Shown here: positions 46,441-59,612 of the stretch, piece by piece | How positions within the stretch are numbered: the stretch's first letter is position 1 | How the letters are laid out: the number at the start of each line of letters is the position of its first letter | NCBI RefSeq assembly: GCF_030463565.1 | Contig: NC_134649.1 | Location: 5,405,501-5,469,500 of the forward strand | Source of the DNA: Pelecanus crispus | Lineage: Eukaryota; Chordata; Aves; Pelecaniformes; Pelecanidae | Length of the DNA stretch: 64,000 nt | Direction: 5' to 3' | Made by a program: the position numbers and the translations under genes | The notes under the pieces: model-generated | Database searches by the model: none | What the model was told of the DNA's origin: nothing | The model's input: only the letters and a program-made list of their open reading frames with translations

Positions 46441-49400
46441 GCTGCTGTTCCCCCAGGTTGGCCTGGGGGTCACTTCAGGAACCCTGTACTCCTGCGTGAG
46501 CCCTTGCCGGTGAGCAGGCGTTGAGGGGGTTTAGTCTGTAAATGAGCCACTCTGGATTGCCTGGAAACCTCACTGTCCGCCCAGCTACTGTATTTTGTCT
46601 GCACTTTGTAAACCAAGAAGTGCCCTGTTTCAAGAGTTTGTTTCTACAAATCCCCATTTTGTAATTTGATAGCTAAACAGAGCTACCCTGAGTTTTTTCT
46701 TCACAAGTTTTTATTACTTTTTAAAGAACCATCTCACATTATTCCTCCTGTGTCCATTAGCACTGTTCGTCCCCTCAAAGTCCTTCACCAATTTAAGATT
46801 TCCTTACAAACAAGTCTGATCTTTTAATTCCTAAGAAAAATAAAGCAATGTCAACAAAATACTGGCAAAAGCCATCAGTTTGCAGTCCATGTTAAAATCT
46901 CGCCGTGTATCCCCAGGAGATAAACAAAAGAGGAAATGAAGACAATTTCTCTCACATACCTCCTCTGAAGTGGGCACGGTTTAGTGGTGGGTTTGGCAGT
47001 GTCAGGTTAATGGTTGGACTCGATGATCTTCAAGGTCTCTCCCAACCTAAATGATTCTACAATTCTATATGCAGAGCTGCATGCTGTTATGCCTGAGCAG
47101 TGTGGCATAAACCTCTCCATACAAATGATCTATAGGTAATACTGGGAAGATTTATGTGCTAGAATAAATGCAAAGTTTGCTGTTATTTCCAGTTTTTAGA
47201 AGTACAAGCTTAGGAAAAACCCCAGCATCTATAGGCAGAATGGTAAATATGTCTATGTTGATAGGTGAGTACGGCCAGATCCAGCAGCCTGACAGAGGTG
47301 AGGCTACTACAGCTGCATGCCCCGGGTCCACCCAATAGCCAACCCAATACATGTTACAAAATTAAATGCTTTGCATATACTGGGCAGCTACAGAGATTAA
47401 TTTTGTTCTAGGAAGTGTCATATTTTATGATTGCCTGAGTCTGCAGTTGTGCATCTTCCTGAAGGTGTGTACGGTGGATGATCTGCCAGCACTTCCACTA
47501 GTAACAAAGGAGTCATTTCCCGGTCGGAGTCACCTGCCTGATTGAAGCTTCTGACAGCTGCATCTTCCTGCATTCCTCCAGCCCTCTGGAGCCCTGGAAA
47601 ACACCAGCCTGGTGTTTCCCAGCTGACTCAGTTAATTACTGAAATTAGCAAAAAAATGTCTTCCAGACTCAGAGCCTTGGCTTTCAAATAACTGACAAGA
47701 TAACGTCAGGCTTCCTCAGAATCCCTGGAATACCTTTGTGGTATCCTGTCCCATGAAACGTAGGCCTATGTTTAGAGTTACTTCTGTGATGAAGAGCTTG
47801 TCCTTGCTGAGAGCGAGGTAGGCCTTTTGAACATCTTTCTTTGGCTACAAGTTAACTCACACGTCTGTGTTAATCAATAATAACATGCAAAAAAGTGATG
47901 TGGTTACATATGGGGTGAATTCATAGGCTTTGTTTGGACCCCTGGCCACAGGTTCCCCAGCTCATGATGAAGAATTATGTAACTAAAGAAAATAATGCTG
48001 TGGTGGGTGGTTGAGTATTTAAAGAATTTTTGGATATTCATATCCCTTTGTGCTTTTTGAAATAGTTTGTATGGAAACTGCAAATGTTGCATTATAGTTG
48101 GGAATTGTGGTGTATAAAATCATGCTATCTTTGTCATTTTTTAGTTCAATTAAACTAATACAGCTTGAATGTCTAGTTTTGCATAAATCTTTTCCTTATA
48201 TCCATTTTTTTACATTAGCAAGTATCAGGTTAGTTTTGTAGCCAGCCAACAGAACATGCTTGGATGTGTGTACTGAATATTTGCTTATTTGCTAAATTTG
48301 CTTAGGTACAATGTGTGTATGCAATTTCTTGCAACTGATTTTGAAAGTATGATACAGACAAAAAAACCCCAAAATCCCACACCTCCTTTTTTTCCTGTAT
48401 GAATTAGATCCTGTATAAAAGTAATTAATTCTCTTCTGGGTATTATGTGACCATTCAAACGTTGCCTCCCGTATATTCTTTGCAAGTGCAAATGAGCTAG
48501 ATAGGGAAATGAATAAACATGGACAATTGCTTATGAACAAAACATTATACAGAATTAGTGAGAGGTAGGAGGCTTGAATAACTTGAACAATTAGCCCGTA
48601 GAGGACACAGTTAATAGGAACGTTCTGTCACAGTCAGATGATACTTGTTCCAGATGTTTGTTTGCCCTTTAATATACTCCTTTTCAGCAGGATTCAAAGA
48701 CCAGAACTTGTTGAAATTAGCATGGGGTGATTGGTTTTCTCATCCACCCATCCTGAAAATACTTTCTTGTGCATGAGGCATTTTAGCTGACCAACACAGT
48801 GAAGTTGTAGCATGAATGGTGGAAACCACCACATCGCTATTTTAGTCTCTGATAAGGCGGAAGGAAGGAACAGAAGATGAACACTCAGACAATGTGGGTG
48901 TATGTGTGTGACTGGGTGTTTGTGTGTGGGTGTATGTGTGAAAGAGCAAGGGATATATTAACATGCTTGATTATGTTTTCATTTTGCCACTTTATTCAGG
49001 ACTTTGTAAGACAGAGCTGCCTGAACAAGTTAATAATGCACAAGTTAGCCTGTAAGAGTAAAGAATAAACAAAGAAAGGTCTCATTTGAGAGTATCCACA
49101 AAGCTGTGAACAGCTTTAGCAATACTCACGGACTTGTCTTGAAGGTGGAGGAATGAGAACATCTTCCTACAGCAGCTGGTAATATCCTAGCTCTGCCGGT
49201 TAATTTGGAAATGACTGTGGTGGTCAGATCACTGAATTCAGATGGATCTGACAGTGTAAGTTGCTGCATGTAATGATTATTTTTAACTCATTTCAATGCA
49301 CATATTGAAAATAGGCTATCAGGGCTTGAACCTGCCAGGAGAGTTTTTGAAAGTATCGTATAGATTCCAAACTTCCACAGTGGAAAGGACACCTGATATA

Positions 49401-52400
49401 TAAATAACCGTTTTTGTGGAAGACACAAGATAAGAAGTGGTCTTAGCAACAGTGGCCTCTGCCAAGAAGGTCTCTGTTTTTCAGGGATCCAAGCTGTGAC
49501 TGGGAAGGAAGTGAAAAACTTGCTCAGTATTTGGTGTCCTCTTCCTGCTTGAAGGGAACTGAGACAGAGCTCTTAATCATGAGTCAGGCACCAGCACTAG
49601 GAGTTTGCCAGCTAAGCCTTTCTGATCTTAATCAATAGCCTGACAGTTTGGAGAGTGAACAGCTATTTCTGCTGCTGGAGGAGGACTTTGAGAAGTGTTT
49701 ATGAGAGCTGCTAACAGCTAATTTACAAACTGTGGATTTCTTATTTGATTGCTGTACTATCGCATCCGTTCAAGTGTCTTATCCAGTACCAAACACAACG
49801 GGCAAAAACACAGTGATTGAGCTGCAGTTCAGATCAGCGGCAGAGCCATGAGATATGTTCTGCTTGGATGAAGGCCTCACAAAGGCGGTGAACGGTGTGC
49901 ACACCCCATACTGACCTTCTTTCTGCGTGGTGGGGAGGATTTGCACGTGTACCTCAACCTTTATCTGCAGGTAGTCTCAACCATCCCAGTGGGTCTGACA
50001 TGTTAGAAAGCAGTTGAGCGAGAACAACATCTACCCCTGGAAGCACATCTTATGGACCCTTTTTAAGTTCCACAAAAGCCCTCAGAATATAGGGCCTCTT
50101 TTGCCAGACATTCAGAAATCCTCTTTCTGTGTTTGTTTATGGAGTCAGGACAGGGAGGGATAGGAGACAATTCCTTTTTTTTCCCTAGTGCCTGGCCTTT
50201 TACCAGTGAGTTCCTTTATCAGCGCTGTGCCAAAAATGTAGCCCTAAAGCGGAGTGTGAATTCTCCCTGGCACTCCCAATCAGCACAAGAAGGTGACGAA
50301 TGGGTGTTGGTGACACTTGCTGTCACGTACAGTCTTTTATTGCTTTTATTCCATTACCAGTAATTGAAAGGTCAGCCAAATTTTTCTTAGACAATTAAGT
50401 GACATTTACAGATGGGAGATTGCAAGGAGCCAGAGATGCTTTTCCAAGTGCTGCTGCAAACACAGTGCCCAGCTAGTCTGATACGTCACCACTGCCAATG
50501 TGTAAAACACCTGTAAGGATATTTTTAAGAATCATGCCATACATGGTACGCTGAGAAAAGCGAATACTGAGATACTGGCCCAGGAATCCCAAGGTGCGGG
50601 TTTTAATCTGGGCTGGTGTTTGTTCACACAGCCCATCAGACAAAGCGCAATCGTTTTGAAGGCTGAAAGACCAAACCTAAATCAAGCTTGTGTCTGGAAA
50701 TGGAAAATCACAAATGACAGTAGGACAGCCGATGTGGGAAATCTGAGGCAGAGGAGGGACGGAGTAGGTTGCACTAGGTTGGTGACTGAGAACCAAGCTG
50801 CCAAGGCTCCTGCATGGAGCGCTTGGTTCATACAGCTGCCTCCTACCCTATCCTTACCTTCCGAGGCGGGGAAGAGCTGCGTCTCATCCCTGGGTTGAGA
50901 GGCTGGGACAGAGGAAAGGGTTGTGGTGCAAACTGCAAGGGATCCTTTCCACTTTCAAGGGGCAGTGCAGTGCCAGGACCTTCCCCCTCACCTCCTGATG
51001 AATGGTCTCGGGAGGTGGCAGCAGCAAGCCTGCCTGCAGGACAAGGGTGCCCGTACCAGTTCCTAGCCCAACGCACTGGGATTGCGTCCCAGCACATGCT
51101 GGACCATCGTGTGGTTTCATGCACTGGTAAACAAAACATTTGAGTGACCTGTTGTTTGCTTAAATATTTATATAGTGAATCAGATTGCAGGATCTGTTAC
51201 AGCTAGTTCCCTGAGATAAAAGTGATCTAAATCCAGCACTCAGTTGGGCAGCAGAGGACTGCTTGAGGGCGTCTTTGGCTGTTTACAGCTACTACAGGCT
51301 TTGCAAGGAGCGTGAATAGAGAAAAATGGATGTGGTTAGAACATCCCTTCATCCTGGTGTCCCCTGAGGACAGAAAGATTTATCAGGGTTAGTGGCACCT
51401 GCACTATTAGAGTGGCCTTCTGGAAGTGCTCCTCTGGAGGAAGAGCTTCCTACAATTGTGGCGTGTACCCCTCTGCATTTCAGTGACTCTGACTTCAAAG
51501 CAAGGTGGTCAGAAATATTCCTGTAAATATCTCACACAGAGGGAGGATACAGATTTCTGTTGTTGAATCAACTCTGAAACAGCAGCTGCATTATTCATGT
51601 GTGGATCGTGGTTTGGTGTTCCAGCTCAAGGGAATGAATAGCCAGAAAGGGAAAGGGGAATTAACAAATTCATTTGGGTTCTTAGTTATGTGCTGCTTGA
51701 GCTGGTTTGTACTGTGGGCTGTAATTTGAGGGTTTTGAGGGCTTTGTAAAGTGCCTTTTTTTTAATATAAACTGAAAAAGTTTGAACTTGGGATGAACCC
51801 GAATCTCATACCAGAAAACCTCACACTGAAGGGAAGCGTACACCTGGATCTGAACTCCTCTTTTGTTAGAGCGTTCCTGTAAACAGGGATGCGTGCCTTG
51901 TGGTGACTCTTCAGCCTTACCAGTTCACACCAAGCAATGACATGGGAGCATATCTTTGAGAAAACACAGATGGCATATCCAAGATCATTGTAAAGATAGC
52001 TCCGAGTGCACTATTTGCTGGACAGCATCTGGTAGAAGTCACCCTCATGCTGTGTATGGCTCTCTGCATGGTCCAGCAACGCAGCAATTCACAGAGGTAG
52101 AAGCGCTCCACGTGAAGCATTTTTTTTTCTCAATACCATTTCTGATGGCTGCTGTTGTTGCCCAGGCTTAGGAAAGATATTACTTCAGCAGAAAATGGAG
52201 ATAATGGAATGCTTTATGCCAAAAGGGAATGTAGAGCAAGAGCTACAATGGATGGAAAGTGGAGTCAGCAGCCTGAGATAACATGAGTGATCGGCAGGCC
52301 AGGAAGCAGCCAGGGATCACAGTCCAGCTCTGCTAAAGGGAATGCGTGCTTTAACTTAGAACAGTGTTCTTTGGCTTTTACTGGTGTTTCAGCATGATTT

Positions 52401-53903
52401 GCAATATCGACACAGTATGATTCTGTCCTTAAAAAGATGTGTGTGTTGTGAGGTGCATATGCTTGATGTCAGATTTGGATGTTATAAGAGAAAGGATGAT
52501 GTTAGAGAAGTTGTACAAATGCATTCAGATGCTTGACTTCCTATGCCTGGAGTAGTAGAAGTTGCTCCATGATGTGGAACTTCTTTCTTCGTAACACTGA
52601 GGGAGGGTTTGGAGTTTCATAGTAACTGCCCAGAGTTAAGTCCATCTAGTCAAGCTAACCCAGTATCACAAGCTACTAACTTTTCCTTGCATGTTTTTGC
52701 TCAAGCTTAAAGGCCAAGCCAGTATTTCGGTCATCATGTAATTGCAGTGCCTAGCACAGGAGGGGAACAAATGAAAGCAGGTCACCATCACTGGTAAGGT
52801 GTGTAGAGGTGGGGTCTCACCACATGGGCCCATCAAGAAATCAACCCTGGATGGTAGAAGGTGGCAGAAAAGCAAGCATACCCCAGAACAACCTGCCTCC
52901 TTAACAACCCTTCCCTAAAATCTGGTGACCAGAATAACCTTGGACCTGTAAGCAAGCCATATCGCCAGGTCATCCAAGGATATTCTTGGTGTCCAAGAGA
53001 GGACAACATGCTCCTGTCTCCAGTGCTTTGGAGGAAGGTAGAACAGCCCCAGCAATGGAAGCTGAGTAACAAACCTAGGGGGAAAAATCCTCTTACATTT
53101 ACTGGCAACCAGCTGATGCTGCAAGGCATGAAATCGGATTATAATTATTGTCTTAGGGTAGAGTTGCACCTTTTATGAACATGTCCCATTATGAAAGTGA
53201 ATCTGAATCTCTCTCAAATCATTTCATGGGCCCTGGGGAGACCAGGATGTTTTGAGTCGCATCTCCCTTTCCCTTCGTGTGCATACAAGCAAAGACTCAG
53301 AAATAGCGGATCAGAGCACACATCCTAGAAAGATACTGAATCTTGCCGTATAGGTGGCAGGACATGGCAACACCGTTATTCTTTCTAGTCACCTCTGGTT
53401 TTTATTCACCTTGCTTCAAGGAAATGGTGTCTTGACTCAAGGTAGAAGTTACTAGTTTCTAAATAGTAGGTTATTGTTTTGCTACTTTGTATGAGGTCGA
53501 AACATTCACATTACTAAATCTTTCTAGATATCTATCAAGAATTATCACCCCCCCAATCCTTTTCTTTGATAAACTGAAGAAGTTGAATCTTTTATGCCTT
53601 GTATCATGATGCCCTTTTTCCCAAACCTGAGAGTCTGTGTTTAAACTTTCCCAGGTGTTTTTTTAAAACCATTAGTGGGTTAACCACATTTAAAAATATA
53701 TAAATATCTCTTGAGAAATTTCCCAGTAACCAGTTCAAGCTGTGAGTAAAGCAGAAATGAAAAAGCTGGGCTGACAATAGCTGGTTAAGCCTGTATTTCC
53801 TTTTAAAATAAAGTACACAAATTATACTTAAATGTAAGAAAAGGTTGGGACTTTCTATCATTTCAATTACTGCCTGTGTATGTAGTATCTGTGCGGTACA
53901 GAC
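46441..53903. other. Non-coding, upstream of ARRDC4
   Basis: No exon recognised. Contains the CR1 fragment at 46972-47068 and a GT-rich stretch at about 48890-48940. Confidence 0.7.
46972..47068 (+). mobile_element. CR1 LINE fragment, 3' end
   Basis: Contains the CR1 landmarks GGTTTAGTGGTGGGTTTGGC, GGTTAATGGTTGGACTCGAT and CCAACCTAAATGATTCTAC, ending in degraded ATTCTATG-type repeats. About 97 bp remain of an element several kb long, without coding sequence. Confidence 0.92.
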
Positions 53904-53951
53904 ATGCTTATATATGCATGTATACATGTATGCATGAATATATATGTATAA
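53904..53951. repeat. TATG/CATG-rich microsatellite next to CR1
   Basis: A mixture of TATATATGCATG, TATACATG and TATATATG units, ending about 20 bp before the CR1 fragment. Confidence 0.7.
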
Positions 53952-53970
53952 AAGTAGGTAGACATGGCAC

Positions 53971-54094
53971 TTTGGGACATGGTTTAGTCTAGTCTACCCT
54001 TAATTGGTTTAGTGTGGACTTGGTAATGTTAGGTTAATGGTTGGACTGGATGATCTTAAAGGTCTTTTCCAACCTAAATGATTCTATGATTCTA
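53971..54094 (+). mobile_element. CR1 LINE fragment, 3' end, with internal insertion
   Basis: Contains GGGACATGGTTTAGT and GGTTAATGGTTGGACTGGAT, and ends CCAACCTAAATGATTCTATG followed by ATTCT, an intact 3' terminus. About 25 bp of extra sequence, including a second GGTTTAGT, splits the usual GGTTTAGTGGTGGACTTGG block. Confidence 0.92.
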
Positions 54095-56127
54095 CCCTGA
54101 AAAAAGAGAACACCCATAAAGCTCACTTGCTATGGTAACTGTTGTTGTGGAAGCCAATAATGGTCAGCTAGCTGTGAAAAGCATGGGAGATAAGAACACA
54201 CTTAATATTAATACTGTTCATTTTCAGAAGTGCTCAGAATGAGGTTCCTATTTTGACACTTTCTTCTGAAATATGAAGTATTAGGCATTGTCAGAGCCAG
54301 GATACAGGGCTAGATGGACTTTTAACTGCCTGCTGTTGTGATTCTTATCTTCCTCTATGGGGTGAATTAGAATTCTTTGGATCAATGAATGTACACAGTC
54401 TTTTCTTGTATCAGAATACCATTACACATCCTCTTGTCATTATAACACACCAGAAGATTATTTTCAATGATAATGACAAGACCACGTCAATCATAGGACT
54501 TTTGTAGTGGGAATTTGCTTCTTATTACATCTTTGATGTGGCAGATTTTCCCCTTTTTTCTTCTTGAATTACCACTCAGAAGTTGGTAGCAAAATGTTCA
54601 GAATTTAAAAAAGAGAAAAAGAAAACGTCTCACTTTGGCTGCCACCAATGCTCTGTTATACAGCCATTATTTCCTTCTGTGCGTCCATGATTATAAAAAT
54701 GGCATAGGCAGAGCCTGCATTTTGTTCTGCTTAAATATCTGTACAGATCACGACTTTTCCCTGTTAGACAGTATTGTTGGAAAACATTAGTATGCACTAC
54801 CTGTATTTTTCCGTGTTCAAAGGATGCAATCACAGAGCACTTCATTTATTTTACTAAGAGCTCAGTAAATGCTGCACTGTTGCCATTCTGCAAAGAATGT
54901 ATTTTCATATAGAGGCATTATCATTAACAGATTCTTTTCAAATTCCAGGAAGAGTGTGATATTTTTATTTGGCATAATGAAGTCTGAGCACTTACAAAAT
55001 TCGATTGTTTTAAAGCTTTTAATTTCCTCCACACTTTATTTTTTCACTTAATTAAGTTCACTGGAAATTTCTTCCATGTAGACAAGTTCTTCTAGGCCCA
55101 ATATTAGATCTTGGGCTCAGTGTGTAACTGATGAAGACACTGAGTATTGGTGTCCACAGGATCTGAAAAATGTAGAAATGGATTACAGAAGATGCCAACT
55201 GTAAAACAGCTGCACCAGGTAGTTAACTTACAAAGAGCAAAGATTTAGCTCAAATGTTGATGGAGCAACTAACTTGAGGTGGCTGAAGTTAGGCAGTCTG
55301 GATCCTCATAGTGTCTCTGGAGAGAAAGGAGCATTTTCAGATACGTCTCAGACACTGCCATGGATTTAGAGGTCAATCTCACTCTGAAATTTTAGGAATT
55401 TAATTCACTCCAGTATGAGGGATAGGAGCATCGGGCTTCCTGAAAGTCAGTAGGATTTAGGTTCCTAAGTTGGGAAGATGCTTTAGAAATGGGGCTGGTT
55501 ATCACCCCAATTTAGCACATTGTCTTTATCTTTGTTTTGGTCATTCTGTGCATTTTTGCTTGGGACTATTTGTCCTTCTAATAAATAACCAATTTAAAAT
55601 TAATTATAATTGATTAGTCTCTTCTAAGTCTTCAGTACTTTGCTAATCTGTAAAACTTCCCAAGAAAAATGGTGTCATAATTGCAACACTTTGCACCTTG
55701 ACATTAAGTGTATATTTCACTCATGGCCAATTTAAAAATCAAAATAGAAACTTTGTAATAATCTCCCTTTACAGTTTGGGTTATGAGAAGCTGAGAATTC
55801 CCTTAGGCTTGATTGATAAAACATGGCATTTATCCTATTCCTAGGATGATGTTCAGCAAACTTTATGACAGAGGGAAACAGCTGGTAAAGTGGGTTCATG
55901 GAAAGGTGAAGGTAATATAGACATAAAAACCAAGAGGATAATGATTTTAAAAGGGATAATAGTTGTAATAACACCATTAACCTTTTGCTTCAAATTATTG
56001 AATGTGTGGTCTCTTCAGCAGGCTAATCAAAGGTTTGCTTTAACTGCAATGCAAGAGGAAGTGGCAATATACAACCTGAGGTGACTTTTTTTCCCTCTTC
56101 CAATTATTCACTATCAAACCCTCACTG

Positions 56128-56148
56128 AAAAAAAAAAAAAAAAAAAAA
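56128..56148 (+). repeat. Poly-A run (21 A)
   Basis: An uninterrupted A21 following CCCTCACTG; no retroposon body recognised. Confidence 0.95.
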
Positions 56149-59100
56149 GAGATAAAAACCATCCCTTTGGCTGTTGAAGACCCCTTCCGATTTTGAAATG
56201 AAGCTGACTTGCTTTCAGAAGAAACAAACTCCAGCTTCCTTCCTGCTTTGTAAGAGGTGGCTTTTGCTAGGGAAAAAAATAAATGAAAAATAAATGTAAT
56301 TTGTAATAGTGACATAGAAATTAAGGTCAGAGGTGTAAACAGGTCGCGAAGTGTTACCGGGCAGACGGTCAGTAAGAGCTAGCCCAGAGCTGTTTGGTGG
56401 TACGAGGGGGATGATCAGCAGAGGCCCACCTCGAAGGGCAGGTGTGCACATCTCTCCATAAACAGCGTAGGCACGGCGCCGCAGAGGTCTCAGGGCTCAC
56501 GTGGGACGTGAGAAGCTCCGTGCCACTCTGTCTAGGTCAATTCTGGTATCTAAACAGCTAATTCAGTCTGGAACAGAGAAAAACTGCCTTTTTTGCTTTC
56601 ATGTTACATGCACGCAGGGTTGAGTAGCAGAGGCAGACTATGCTTTGACAGTTTATTCGCATGCCAAAAGGCAAACGCATTGATGGTGGAAAATTGCCAT
56701 CGATGATGGAAAAGCCCACAGTGACTTGTTCAGGAATTTGTCTGGTTGGACAAATCTGCTCCGTGATACGAATTTGCAGGTGGCAATCTTTATTGTTCAC
56801 TTAAAGCATCTATCCGAGGTGCACGCCAGAGCACCTTTGGCTGGGAACCTCCCTTCTGTACGCGGTCAGCGGAGAGAGAACCACCTGAGTTAGGCACCCA
56901 AAGCAAGATTGTCTGACTGGCTTGCAATGTGTCGTGTCAATCCGGTATGAGAGGAATAAGCGTAAAAGGAAGTTTGCACCATTCCTCGCTGACAAAACCC
57001 CGTACCATTAACAGCCCCATTCTGTGGAATCAGAAGACGGTGAAAGACTTCAGGAGCAGCGTGCCTTGAATTTGAATTAGCCAGATTGAATTTAAAATCA
57101 ACAAGCTGAAAGGGCCTGAGATAAGAAGTCAGGACATTCAGAGGAAATGAGAACTGTTCTGGGAACTAAAGGTGAGAGAAACACTAAGTCACATTAAAAA
57201 TATTCAGCAAGAAAAGAGACACCTTCTCTTTTTCTGGACACCTTTTCTTAGAAGTCGTCTATAATCAGTAACCTTTCCCAGGCTGTTTTTAGTAGATGAA
57301 TCCTTTGTTTCAAAACCACCCATTGATTCAGTGCCCTAAGTGAGAAGTAATTAAGGTGGACAGAAATCTTGCCTGCTACATGGATGTATGAGGTGTAGAA
57401 GACAGAGGGAGAAAGGGAAGTGAATGAATTTTTCCAAAAGAGAGCTCTCTCAGCACATGAGTCTACTGTAGTGTATCATTAAATACGTGTGTATGTAGAT
57501 ATGAAGCTCTATTCATCTTTCTGTCTATTGACCTATTTATTTCCATACACACACATGCTGATGTACATATGTGTGTATTCCTGAAAGATAATGAACTGTT
57601 TAGGCAGTACTTTGTCAGAATATCATTTAAAGAGTTACATCCTTTTAATGCACAGTAGTTTAAGCAAACTCCAAGGCTCTTACTCAGCAATAAACCCATT
57701 AAATCATCTTAAATACCATGTCATAATGACAATTTGATGCCACCAGATGTGGCACTAGGGATTTTTTTTTTTAAATGCTTTCCTGGAGATACAGCTTCCT
57801 GAATTTTAAATTCTCTAGCCTGTTTGCACAGCTGTTAGATCACAGAGCTCTGCCATCTTTTTGCCTTGCATCAGTTATTCACTAAATCATGTGTGGCATG
57901 ACTACAAACTCACTGCATCTAAAAAGTTTAGGCTCATATCCACTTCACCCTCATAAAGGCTGAATAGTTGGGCCATGTGGGAGAGGGTGTGTGGCGTTAA
58001 AATCCGAGAGCAGTATCCATTCCAGCTGTGGAGCTCCCTCATGGGGAGATTTTAGAGATGAGGAGAAGACTACGCTTCGCACATCCCTTTTCTCTGGCTA
58101 CTCAGCATCCTAGATCTGTGAAAAATACATATGCCTGGCCACCTTCCTGGCTTTTCTCACCTTGTTAGCCAAAAAGGCAACCAGGTTGGTAATACGGCAC
58201 AACTTCTACATGAGGGAGACTTGGGAGAGGGACACATTAGCAGGATACAAGAAGAGTCATTAAAACCCCCAACCTCTCACAAAAAAATACTTATTTCACA
58301 CAGTGCACGTTTAAATAGTGGAGCAAGCCACGGGAGGCTGTGGAAAACTCAGAGGACAACAACAGAAATATGTTAAATGAGGAGCAAAATGAGTGGAGGA
58401 AAGATGCTTCCCTGGCCCTGAAACACGGTGGTCCAGAAGCAACCCCTCATCCAAGAAGACCCTAATTTTTGATTGACAGAAAGCAGGAGACTGTCTAGCA
58501 AGCAGGCTGTCGATTTACCTCACCAGCAGCACTGGACTGATCAAAGACAGGACACTGGGCCTTTGCTCTGGTCCAGTATGAGGGACACCATGTTGTCAGG
58601 CTTTTTGTCATGCTGTGAGTTTGTATGGGTGGGTGCTGTGTGATCGGAGGCGGCAAACGTGGCTGCTCCGCCTCTGAGACCATGCGTTAGATGTGCCTTT
58701 TCCCCTAAAAAAGGCGGTGGGCAAGTGAGGGATGTATGTTGGCAAGCATTTGAAGCGGGGTGGTGAATTTTGTGCAATTTGAACGTGCTAATAAGTGCGA
58801 TCACATCTGAGGTGCGAACGCTGATGGTAGGATTTGGAGCTGCTCTTTGGTGGGTCAAAATCACTGTCTGTGGCCCTGGGGGATTGCTGTGGGTGTTTCC
58901 CGGGGGTCAGGAAGATCGGCACAAGACACCAAAAGCCTAGCTATCCGCAGGGGATAAACACCCCCTGAGCTCAGCCTGAGCGTGAGTCGGTGCCATCACA
59001 ATACCAAGCTCTCATCAGTGCCAAAAGATTATTCAATCCTGATTTAACGTGAATTAGAAACGCTCTTAAAAAGGCTGATTCAAAGTCCAGTGGAAAGATT

Positions 59101-59597
59101 ACCGTTGCCTTGCATGGAGTCTTGGGTTGATTTGCTGTTGGGCTCTGGGGTTGACGCATGACTGTTTGAGTAGCTTTGTATTGAAGAGGGCATGAAATGC
59201 TGTCTAGATTACCCTCCAGTGAAGTGTAATATTTGATAACATCAGTAAATACAAACCAGAAACAAAATGACAACAGCATTTGAGCCTCTTGTAATAGCAA
59301 ATGAGGTGGAAAAGTTAAATGGATATAGAAGAGGATCCCCAGAGGTTGGATCGCAGCACAATGCTGATAGGAGCCCGGTTGTTACCATACTGATATCAAC
59401 ATGTGGAGCTCTAAATCTTTTTGGATCGTGGCTGAACAGAGAGATTTGCTCATAGCTGCCTTTTCTCTTATTCATATTGTATAGGCTGTCCTCCTCTCCT
59501 ACTAGCAAACAAATAAAAACTCTGTGCCAGCTATAGCAGCAGTTTACATGGAAAAGCAATGAAGCAATTTCAGGAAAGTATTAGATGTAATTTTGGC

Positions 59598-59612
59598 TTT
59601 TTTTTTTTTTTT
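59598..59612 (+). repeat. Poly-T run (15 T)
   Basis: An uninterrupted T15; a simple repeat or the tail of an unrecognised minus-strand retroposon. Confidence 0.9.

Noticed and set aside
45803..46524. Two long plus-strand open frames through the minisatellite
   Set aside because: They are open because the 20-bp unit lacks stops on that strand. The repetitive product has no recognised homology.
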